In this document: positions 35,508-45,400 of the stretch, piece by piece
Layout: each line of letters begins with the position of its first letter
How positions within the stretch are numbered: position 1 is the stretch's first letter
The notes under the pieces: model-generated
Told to the model about the DNA's origin: nothing
The model's database searches: none
What the model saw: only the letters and a program-made list of their open reading frames with translations
Translations under genes and position numbers: made by a program
Assembly (NCBI GenBank): GCA_003008705.1
Contig: PDUO01000021.1
Span: forward strand, 746,766-810,765
Origin: Pezicula radicicola
Taxonomy: Eukaryota; Ascomycota; Leotiomycetes; Helotiales; Dermateaceae
DNA length: 64,000 nucleotides
Reading direction: 5' to 3'

Positions 35508-36273
35508 ATGGTTCACAGAGATCCGATCACGGAGTTGCATCGAGAGTTCTCCCTTCGTAACCTGAAGTGAGATATTCAAGGAACGCAAAAACAAGATGAG
35601 AGTGGGTGGGGTTACAAGATTGTCTTTTTCTGTCGCAGCAGCAGCATGGAAACCTTGACCTTCGAGACTATTAATACGCACAAAACGTTGGCAGAGGCCA
35701 TAATGGATGCTTCCGAGCAAGGATTCAATTGGCTATGCAGGCAACCCCTTCAACCTGGTACTGCTACTTCAGTGGTAAGTTCCTAACTTTAGGTTCTGCC
35801 TTACCCAAGCTAAACTGATGATCCATAGTCTGCATCATCTACTACGGCTAGAATGTCAACTTCTTCTTCGTTCACAGGAGCATTAGATACCACCGCGCAG
35901 ATAATGTCACCAGTTCAAGTATGCACTCCTACTATATTCTCAAAGCATATTCACTGACATCAGTAGGCACCTACTAGGAACCCCACGTTTTCTTCCTAAG
36001 CGTTAGCAGGCGCTAGCACTATTGCGAGTCTTCCTATCCTACTCTTATTCACCCACGCTAATACAATAACTCAAGCCTTTCTCTCGTTCAGGAAGAGTTG
36101 CTACCAACGATCCGAATTTAAGGGCAGACTATCAAGCATATCTTGCGGAAACAGGTGGTGAGGATACGGACATAACTTATGATGCTGACATAGATATCGA
36201 CCCGGATGAAGAAGACGACGTCGGTCATCAATTCAGGTATAAGGTGTTGAGACGTACATATCCGGGAAATTAA
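35508..36273 (+). pseudogene. dsRBM-like family member with in-frame TGA
   Basis: Three exons (35508-35774, 35829-35918, 36076-36273) with phase-0 introns of 54 and 157 bp give 185 codons including the terminator, in frame except for a TGA at 35568-35570 (codon 21). On both sides of the stop the sequence follows the family pattern: DPITELHREFSLRN before it, then SGWGYKIVFFCRSS, HKTLAEAIMDASEQGFNWL. The rest is a Ser/Thr linker and an acidic end (GGEDTDITYDADID; DPDEEDDVGHQ). A CGA-to-TGA change, as RIP produces, would explain the stop. The exon reading frames remain otherwise clean, so loss is recent, or translation starts at a downstream ATG (35646) without the first helix. Readthrough or assembly error are alternatives. 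Confidence 0.68.
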
Positions 36274-36384
36274 TGGGGTGAAGGAGGTTCTGATTGCGTT
36301 ATCCGTGTAGCGCATAGATAGGTGAATTACCATAAGTAGTCAAGCAAGTTAAGCGAGGTCACCTCAATGTTTTTACACTATTGT

Positions 36385-36790
36385 GAAAACGTTCAAGCAC
36401 CTTACCTTCAAAACTTTCTCTCCTCGACAACTATAGCCACCACAACTACACCTAGACTGTCCAATCCCTGGTCATTTCCCTCACCTACTATTAACAATTG
36501 TTTCTTAGCAACCAAACTCTCCGCTAGAGGATGATAGAGATTTGCAATTAATATTCTTTACAATAAATGAAACTAACAACACTTTACATCTTGACAATAA
36601 GTCCCTGTTCTTTTATATAGATGTAAAACCATAACAATACCAAGAGAAACGTTCTGCTACAAAACATTTCTGTTTAATAGCATGGTCGTCTCCATTAGCA
36701 GTGGTATGATTTGATATAAAAAAATTGGGTTTTCCTTGAAAGCTCTCCACTACTTCTACGTCGTACATTTGTTCGATGCCCTAAAACAAA
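36385..36790 (+). pseudogene. decayed copy of the dsRBM-like gene promoter and body, copy 1
   Basis: Bases 36384-36435 (GTGAAAACGTTCAAGCACCTT, CAAAACTTTCTCTCC, GACAACTATA) match the promoter of the gene at 33044 (about 32880-32955). The following 350 bp are AT-rich with no open frame and share the segment TTAATATTCTTTACA...AAC with the second decayed copy at 37312. Differences are mainly C/T and G/A transitions. Confidence 0.5.
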
Positions 36791-37239
36791 TGACAGCTAG
36801 GTGAGAAACGTTACAAACTTAGGCGCGGCATCGAGGAGAAATATTTGGTGGCATCAGTGTTGAACATTGCTAGCTAGGAGACAACTTAACAAGAGATGGC
36901 AGCACTATGGTTATAGGAGACACTGCTATCGAGTTCAGCCAGACTGTATTCAGGGCACACAGCAACAGAATGAAAGTTAAGAAGGCTTTGAAATCATGTT
37001 TTATTCTTGTACCACTAACAGAGAGTAAACCTACAAGACTGCTACTACTAGTAGAGACCGAATTTTATTCGGAGGTCTCCTGTCGTTGCAGACATAAAGG
37101 GTTACCTATTGATATAACAATGAATTAAGTTATTGGATTGTGTTTTTTAGTAGCACAGATAGAGAGAAGATTTTCATATCAGCTACGACCTATAACAAGA
37201 TAGAAGAGGCAAAGGTCTAAGGGTTTAAACCCTGTCACT

Positions 37240-37790
37240 AAGTCTACTAACTTCACTAGCTTCACCGACTTAGTTTAGAGATCTTAATAGCTAGTAATAG
37301 TTTTCCTAATTTAATATTCTTTACAGTAAACAAAACTAGCAACACATTACAACTTAACAACAATCCTATCACTTTACATAGACCTAAATAGCTAATAAGA
37401 CCCAAAGAAAAGTTTGTACTATATAGTATTACTCTTTAATACCTCGGCTGTTACCCCTAGCAATCAATACCGTTTCCAAAGAAAACCGTATAACTCTATT
37501 AGTTAAGGAGTTCTCATTAGAAGACTCAAGTACTTCGACGTCGGGATCTTTGACGCCTAAGATGGACTAATTACTAGAAGATAAATCACCTTTCTAGCAT
37601 ATTAAACTAACCAATAGACTTTTATATACTGAGCAAAGAGTGTATCTAATTTACTTAGCACAATTTATTAAGCTTAGTTGACCACTTCTAGACTAGCATG
37701 TTAAGAGAGAATAGGGAAGAGTATTAACTACTACAACTAATAGAGTAATAGATGATCTAGAAGAACAGCCAGTTAGATAAGTTACTATAG
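37240..37790 (+). pseudogene. decayed copy of the dsRBM-like gene, copy 2 (last exon recognisable)
   Basis: Bases 37599-37790 align with intron 7 and exon 8 of the gene at 33044 (34321-34510): shared ATTAAACTAAC, GAGTGTATCTA against GAGTGTGTCTG, CTTAGTTGACCACT against CTTAGTCGACCACT, and ATAGATGATCTAGAAGAAC against GTGGATGATGTGGGAGAAC. Nearly all differences are C-to-T or G-to-A, introducing stops, as expected of repeat-induced point mutation. The 5' part (37312-37540) matches 36553-36760. Confidence 0.65.
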
Positions 37791-37927
37791 CTAATAGAGA
37801 ATTGGATAAACCAGGAGGTAATTGCTCTCCCCAATTTATACTTATTAAAACACTAATAACCAGCCAACTCGTCCCCTTACGCCACATTTATGTACAGTAC
37901 AGATGATTTCCATCCCCGGCTACTAAC

Positions 37928-38011
37928 AACAACTCAGAAGACGATAGCAACAACTCAGAAGACGATAGCAACAACTCAGAAGACGATAGCAACAACTCAG
38001 AAGACGATAAC
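37928..38011. repeat. 21-bp minisatellite, four units
   Basis: Four near-perfect copies of a 21-bp unit with core CTCAGAAGACGATAGC. In one frame it would encode an acidic Asn-Asn-Ser-Glu-Asp-Asp-Ser heptad, so it may be a remnant of an acidic coding tail, but no intact exon surrounds it. Confidence 0.9.
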
Positions 38012-39177
38012 AACACCCCTTAAATCGCCTAACTAATAAAACCTAAAGCCAGCATCTAACCCTAGAACACCCATCCTCCATCGATCCCAGCGATCACCTC
38101 CTTTTCTGCTATAGGATCCTCCTACACTGTATTAGCTTCGAAGGTTTGTTCATGTATAGTCTCTCGATAGAAAGTAACTTTGGCCCACTAAGTATCTCTA
38201 AACATCTAGATTCTAGATTCTAAAATTTAGATTTCACAAGTTGTAAGTACTATAGATATAAATCGGCTTATAAGAGATTGTTTTCATCAAGGCAACTAAG
38301 TTATAAAACCAAGTAGATTACTCAAAATAAGTTAGTATATACTACCCAAACTTACATTCCATCCACCAAAATACAACCCACCACCCCCCCATGAAATAAT
38401 TTTCCAACCTCTTTACACCCGTTCATCCCCTTCAATTTCTATTTACATTCCAAAAATAAACATCTCAATCCCCTAGTCACAAATAATACTATATATACCC
38501 TTTCCCCCTCTCAGCAAAAGAAAAAAACAAAAAAGAAAACAAAAAAAGAAAACAAAAAAAGAAAAGAAAGAAAAAGCAAAACTCAAAAACGACGATCGAT
38601 CCCTTTTCTATTTAGCACCCAAAATCATATCATATTATATCACGTCATACCATTAAGCCCATCCATCTTACAAGCAACCATACTCATCTCCCACTACCAC
38701 CATAAGAGAAGCAACTATACTTCCCCCTTTCCCCCTTCCCATGAACATTAGCGAGTAACACATCGGACGTATCAAGAAAACACTACAAGTAGCCAAGTAA
38801 ACAAAAGTGGTCTGATATGACATAATAGTCTCCCCACTGCTACAACCACTAACACATCCACTACCACCGCCACACCCGATATAGTACAGTAGTTTACATT
38901 CGTAGTCCAGCATCAGTCTCATCACATATTCCAAGTACCGGGGAAGAGTGAACCATGCTCCGAATCCGACGACTAAAAAAACAGGCTTCAAAGTAAAGCA
39001 CCACGTAGTCACGTAGCAAGCCAATGTTCCAGATGATCCAGAATTTAGTCATATTTGGCAAAGTCTATTTATCTACTTATGTATGTAGGTATACATGTAT
39101 GTACAACATGGGCGGTCTAGGTCCTATTCGGACTCAAACTCAAGGACAACCATTCCTTCATTGCCGAGGTGTTGTGA
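38012..39177. other. intergenic region with polypurine and pyrimidine tracts
   Basis: Includes an A-rich stretch with repeated AAAACAAAAAAAG units (38520-38580) and C/T-rich DNA. A 118-codon minus-strand ORF at 38668-39024 has no coding character. No gene is supported. Confidence 0.5.
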
Positions 39178-39604
39178 ATGGTTGGCTCGCATTCAGTACC
39201 ACCAACGAGATCGTTTGCCGTGCCGTACCCGTCCCCAGGAAACCCCAACTTCCAACCTCCTCCCCGAAGCGGCAATGCAAACTATTGTGGCACAACCCAG
39301 AGCGTTACAGAATTTCCAACATACTGCAACGACAGCTGCAGGTGCCATGGAAAAACAAACAAAAGCCCCTTCTTTGCAGCGAAGGCAAAGCTCGAATGCA
39401 GGAGAAGCCCCAAAGGGGTGCGCTGCAGGGAATCGGCTTCCGAAACCAACATCGAGTTAGGGATTGTGCCAACACATTGAGCAAGTCGTCCCGGCTCCGT
39501 TCCATGTCTCAGTCGAAATCCAACAAGGCACCAGCCAATTTACCGTTTCGTGCCGTCCCGGTGCTCCCGGCGTCCTTCCGCGTGCAAAGCCAAAGACAAG
39601 ATGA
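39178..39604 (+). CDS. possible small cysteine-rich protein or remnant
   Basis: Two open segments (39178-39417 and 39461-39604) join in phase 0 across a 43-bp GTGCGC...TTAG interval to 127 residues with eight cysteines (YCGTTQS, FPTYCNDSCRCHG, LECRRSPKG, GLCQH, FTVSCRPG), the kind of spacing seen in small disulphide-rich fungal proteins. Against it: the intron would be unusually short, no signal peptide precedes, and a 238-codon ORF in another frame covers the same bases. Base composition here is more GC-rich than the flanks. It could be a decayed or partly mis-modelled gene. No function is suggested. Confidence 0.25.
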
Positions 39605-40825
39605 TCAACCTGCCGAGTCATTGCATATCCGCATCTCATCCCGGCTGGCAAGTGCGTTGAAGTCCAACGTGCATCTTGTTGATCCACCTCCCAATCACCG
39701 GCATCGTTCCAGGAGAGATAACAAGTCAGGGCCCGTATAATTGCTTTTTCCCGCGCCCGCGAAAGTTAGGGCAATCTCGCCTATAATCCGAGAAAAAGCA
39801 ATGCCAGAACAGAACGAAGAGAAGGAAACAAGTAATTCCCGATTGGACATATCAAGCTGGCATGACGAAACAACCATGTATAATTCTTCTTTCCTTTTTC
39901 TCTCGGTACCATCAGGACGGGTCTGTTATTGAACTTCCTTGCTAGTCTTGACCAGATCTGTTACTGCTTGCATGCTTTGCATGGACTTCTTGGTGGCGCC
40001 GAGCATAACCGTTCTTTCGTGCTGTTGACCACGGTCTCGTGAAATTTGCTATGCAGGCCACAAAACTGGCTGGATGACAACTCATCAACCGTCCTTCCAT
40101 TTTCCCCAATCCCTTCCCCGCTCAAAAATCCGACTTGTCAACACAAACCCCGCTACATCGGGTATGGCAACCCGTCCAGATCGTCGGAAATCCGTGACCC
40201 GTCAAAACCCTTCGTTGTACAACCTAATGTGTCACTGTGTGACGCTTACCCAAACATCGGTCACATGCAGTGTACCAATCCATCATTCCAATCCTTCAAT
40301 TCCAATTTCCGTCACATCTATCCCTTTCGGGCCGCTGGGATTTTTCTATGCGTCTGAAAACATGCACAAACTTCAAAGCTGATACCTTTTTCGGCGTCGG
40401 TCAATGCCGAAGATTGGAGCGCGTTCTTCAAAACAAACCCCTCCAAAATTTATAATAATTCCCTCCTCGCTGGAAATTCCCTTTCCGTATCCCGTACGTA
40501 CGTCGACGAATCCAGAACCATCCAGTCCACAGCCTGCATCAAGAGTGGGACGTTGCAGTTGCATTGCATACATAGGAATCTATGCGCGGAAACCATTGCC
40601 ACGTATCTGACGACATAAATTCTGTTCGTTCCGGATATCGCAGTATAATTCGGGCTTCGCCTGGATAAATCGGGGTCGAATCGGGTGGCAGAATCAAACT
40701 TGGGAAGAGGTCAAAGGGTCTACTTGCCATGATTGATCGGGGGAATTCAGCGCTGGAAAGATATGTCATGCAGGAGGGCTTCTTAGTTTGAGTTGTTTGC
40801 CGTTCCTAAGATACGTGGGAAATGT
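39605..40825. other. region downstream of laeA, no gene supported
   Basis: Several overlapping ORFs of 60-100 codons occur in many frames because the DNA is GC-richer and stop-poor; none shows domain or splice support. The 3' UTR of laeA must lie at its right end. Confidence 0.45.
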
Positions 40826-42420
40826 TCAAGCGTCGGCTGGGCGGCGAGCGATCCAGATGTGCCTGTATTGACCATGTTAGTAATGATGATGGCGCGAAAG
40901 CTCGGTGCAAGATGCATCCTGTTCCGACCGAAGGGGCCGTAGAAGCAATAGGACCGAACTGAACTTACATGTTACAGTATGCGTGGTATCTTCTTGAGCA
41001 AAGCTCTTTCCTAACATCTACCAGAAATCTGTCCACTTGTTCTTTATTCCACTCATACACCCTAGTTAGAGGAGCCAGGGAAAGGGCTTCCAGACCTTGT
41101 ACGAGCCCAAGATTGTACCATCTTCCGATGTCCTTGAGATGCGGATCTGTAGGCCATGGGTTCAGCGGTACCTTGATGACTTGCTCTTGAATTTCCACAA
41201 ATCCTTGCTGTTCTAGCATTCGCCGAGTTTCTTTGTTGTATGCCATGGGTTTGTATGCGCGGGCCGTAGCGTCTGCAATGTATTCGCCCCATGTCATAAG
41301 TGCTGAAGTAGGTGGGAGCGACCCGTCGTCGCAGCGGGGCATGAGATCCATTTCGATATGTTCGAGCCAGCCGTAGCCTGGCTTAAGATGCCTAGCAACG
41401 AGAAGTCAGTATTCAGACCGTTGTAGGGAGACAGCATCCGGAATCTCTTACCTAAAGATTTTGGAGTATATATCAGGCCAGCTTGAAATGCTACCACCAA
41501 GCATTCGCATATGTATCAAGTCCCAAGAATCCACGTCCATTCCGTGCCATGGCGATTCAATATCTCGTTGTGCGAAGGACAAATTTGGAGGAATTCTACA
41601 AATCTGTGTTAGAGTCTGCCGAGGCACAATTTGTTCTCCCGCGGTACTTACTTTGCTGGTTGTATGAGTGACAAGTCCAAACCTTTTACTTCGGCCATTG
41701 GGTATTTACTGTGCAATGTCAGTCCTCACTCGCGCTAGGGGTAGTGGGCATAGAGCTTACTCGGCCATGTCAATTGCCCAAATACCTGTTCCCGTGCCTA
41801 AGTCAAGAATCCGTGGAGGTTCGAAATTGCGTATGAAAGGAGTCGAATGCAGCGCGTCGCGTCTTGCGACCAGGAAGAACTTGTGAAAGATGTCCATGCG
41901 ATCCATCTCTTGCTGCACGTCCCTCAATATTAGCCCAATTGTCATCCCCAAAACTGCGCAAGTCGCCATTGATCAGAACTGACCTCGTCGCATGGATACA
42001 TGTATTTTCCCTTCCGAAAGCCATGGTATGTCCGACCGTTTTCCATATAATTCTGCGGTGGAGCTAGTACTGGGGGAGGAGGTGGTGGAGGAACGCTCAT
42101 ACTCGGAGGAGGGGCAGGGTGCGGCATTCTGCAAGCGCGACCAAAAAACACGGTTAGCAATCGCTCAATTGCACCAATGGCCTAATTCAAATCGCAAAAA
42201 TGACAAAGTCTCAATTGACTGCTGAAGAATGTAGAAATCACACAGGCTCGGTAACGGCACGGCTGTGAGGGGGATTTTGTAGGCAAGTGTCCGAGACAAC
42301 GATGTCCCTGGAACGTGAGGAGTTTTCAGCTGGGATCCCGAGTCCCGTATTGGCGATCTTCAGCGAATAGAGAATAGGGAACAGACTGCAGAAATGAAGC
42401 ACGTACCCATTGTTAGCCAT
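40826..42420 (-). CDS. laeA: LaeA-type methyltransferase, global regulator of secondary metabolism
   Basis: Seven minus-strand exons: 42420-42407, 42128-41984, 41912-41761, 41708-41652, about 41604-41452, 41391-40969, 40862-40826; about 326 residues. LaeA is a nuclear S-adenosylmethionine-dependent methyltransferase-like protein that works with the velvet proteins VeA and VelB. Visible marks: a proline-rich N-terminus, [17 protein letters not shown], the SAM motif [53 protein letters not shown], and the C-terminal [14 protein letters not shown] split by the last intron. The 14-bp first exon is inferred from phase. At exon 5 the obvious acceptor at 41596/41597 restores the family-like IPPN but then runs out of frame; only an acceptor 8 bp upstream keeps the frame, at the cost of that motif. 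This may be a one-base indel near 41578. The 5' side faces a long region without genes. Confidence 0.92.
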
Positions 42421-45400
42421 GACAACAACCATCATATATCCAACGGTTTAGAGAGTGAAGTAAGTGTGTCTACGAAAGCTTCTGCTTCATAGAGATGTGA
42501 AAGGATATGGGGTCGAGACAGTCGTATGGAGGTGTGCAATGGTCGCTGCAGAAGAAAACAGCAAGAGTAGTGTATGGGTTGTTGTTTGGGAGAGAGTATT
42601 TTGCTGGGCGTGGTCTCATGCAGATGCAGATGCTGGGAGCTTCAGATCAAAGAGCAGCGTTCTTCACTCATTAGACGGGCTTCCCTTCCAGGCTCTGTTA
42701 GGTCTTCTTGTCGTCTACCAATCCCAGCGTGGTGCAGCAAACTCACTATGAGGAAGTGGGCAACGGAAACGAGGCAGCAGGGGACGCTTGGTGCTGGTTC
42801 AATAAATGATAGGATGGGCGACTAGCAGCTAGACAGACAGCGCGCTGGTGGTCTTGTGTGGTCTTGTAGTAGTCTAATCTCTCAACTTCCTCGGGTCCTC
42901 TCAGATTCCTGCGTTCGTCGCTGGCCTCGCTCTAGTGCAATGGAGGCGGTTCGGTTCGTAGGATTTGAGATGACTCGCGAGGGGGCTAAGGTGAGATTGC
43001 GATGGCGTGAGGGATTCTCTGGTCTAGTTCTGACTGGTGGCTGATAGTGCGGCGTTTGGAGCTGCCAGTTGGAGGAGGGTAAAGGTCCCAGAACCGTTCG
43101 GTGTAGGATAGCAGACACTTCTCTACCGTGAACTCTGTTATGTAGTTGACCAAGTTGCAGGTACTCGGAGCTGCTGCAAGGAGCGAGAAGGGGCGGAGGA
43201 AGGAAGGCTGTTTCGGATCAAGTGCAATCAAGAAGGGTGCTTGCAGTGGAACGAGGAGAGAGCCGAATTCAAAGGAAGGGTCCAATATGAAGTGAAGCGA
43301 GGTGCTTGTTGAAGTTGTTGTTGTTGGGTCCTAGGCGGAGGGGCGGGGCCTCGCTGTATTTATTCAAGTAGTGGAAGGGGAGGGGGCGGTAGAGAGGTGA
43401 GAGGTGAGAAGCTTGGGCTTGGGCTTGGGGGTTTGGGTACTTTTCGTAGGCGAGGGAAGTGGAGGAGCTCTACGTCGTCGTCGCCCTTTAAAAATCCCCA
43501 ATTTTGGGAGTCGAGAAACTTAGTTGGTCGCCGAGATCCCTCCTCTAGCCGGCCACTTGCTTTCGTTGGCGCTCAATGCGTTATTTTCGTCCGATGGCTT
43601 TCCGTCAAGTCAATGCTAATAAGCTGCTATGCCCGGCACTTGGAGGTGTAGAGTATGGTCACAGATCGAGCGTGTGTGAGGGAGCGAGGGTGAATGGTAT
43701 GTGGAAAGAAAAGACGCAATCCCACGAGAATGGACGAGGTTGAGAGTAGATCCGGGCAGCAGACGGGGTTTTATTTTATTCATGGGACAACAGTAATAGT
43801 AGAGCGAGCACTATAGGCATGGGCGCACGATCCAAGAGTTCAGGATAGGTGGGAGAGAGTCGTGGGCTTGTTATTTATTAGTGGTTACTCGTTAGGTAGG
43901 TATGGCAGACAGAGTGACAGGGCGTCAGATGTACGATGTGCGATGTGTGATGCCAAAGCGAAACAACTGGAGCCCAGAGAAAGGACGCCACGGGAAGCCA
44001 ACAAGCAGCACAGGAACAACAGCAGTCAATATCAATATCAATATCAGGTCTAGCTACAGGTCGAACTACAGGTCGAACAACATACCGGTCCCCGTCGTAG
44101 TATGGATTCACTGGATTTCTTCTTGGACCTCGCCTCCTCCCCGTATGGTTGACCACCCAAGACCGTTTCAAAGACAAGCTCGTTCTCTTTCCAGCTGCAC
44201 ACCGGTGCCAGAGGGGAGACAGGCAAAGCAGCCCAGGCCACAATAATAATTGGGCTGGCACAGACTGCCGCTGCTAGAAGCCTAGAAGCCCTGCGGTCTA
44301 CCCTGCCCTGCCCTGCCTGCTGGGTTCTTGGATGATGGCTGGCCTGGCGCTGCAAAATGTGTCGGAATATTGTGTCACAAGGATCCCAGGGGGCCGGACA
44401 GGGGCAAGACTTGCCTGCGGTACTTGCAAATTGCAACAACAAGCACCGAACCGTACGGTACGGTGTACAGTACAGACAGTGACAGCACAAGGACTGGCTG
44501 TACAGCAATCAAAGACAAGACGGAACAAAACTTGGTGCTGATGATGATATGATGACTTGACTCCTTGTACCGTACCATACTTACCTGTATTATTATTTGC
44601 TGGGGGACCGGGAGGCAGGGGCAGGCATTGCTCGACCCATTTATTATTTCTCCGAGGGCATTACTTATTATTTCGAGAACAGAAGGTAAGTAAGGTAGGT
44701 AAGGTAAGTAATTGTAAGGCTTGTCCATGTCGACGACTGGTAAGTACAGTCAGTCAGTCAGTGCCTCCTCGGTGCGACACTAGTAGTGGAATCTTATTTT
44801 GGTGAGAGCGACGACCGGCGACCGACGACCTACGAAGGTTGTGACAGGGAGCCCCACGTTGATTGCTGGGCCCTTGGGAAGGGGATTGCGGGAAGGGAGA
44901 GAGAGGCGAGGCGCGGGAGGAAGTAATACTCGCTCCACACGCGTATTGGTTTCCGTCTGGATGGAAAGCATGGAAAGGGCGGCTGGCTGGATGCCAATCG
45001 AGAGAGACTTTACTTTACGACTCGGCCTTATTTTACTTGGTGCACCAAGCTCTGCAGAAAAGCGCATGGAACATCCTGCGCCCTAAAATGAGACTACGAA
45101 GGGGAAGGCATGAGAGACGTCGGATTACGATGATTACTGTATTATTCATTAATGTATTTATTTATTTATTTATTATTATGGTTATGATGACGATAGTTTG
45201 AACGAACGAACACCAAGGGTCATGCTGGAAGCCAGCTCCTGACCTCTGAGGAGCCCGGTACGGTTTGCTGGGTGCGAGAAAACTCGGTGTGGCTGCTTTC
45301 GTACAGTAGTCTTGCTGCAGAGCGGCCGTCGTGCACATCGTGGAGACACACCTCACTGGACTGGCAACTGCCTGCAGGCACTGCGCGCATTGACTGGTGA

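Noticed and set aside
37928..38011. CRISPR-like array
   Set aside because: Units are contiguous without spacers, so this is a minisatellite; the organism is a fungus.
38668..39024. 118-codon minus-strand ORF with hydrophobic residues
   Set aside because: Built over pyrimidine-rich simple sequence, with no coherent membrane pattern or splice partners.
39024..39740. 238-codon ORF on the plus strand
   Set aside because: Composition looks like a chance stop-free frame in GC-richer DNA (basic, Pro/Arg/Gln-rich, no domain), and other frames over the same bases are also open.
43878..44508. Overlapping 127- and 152-codon minus-strand ORFs
   Set aside because: They run through CAATAT repeats and GTAC-rich DNA; Cys/Pro/Ser bias comes from composition.
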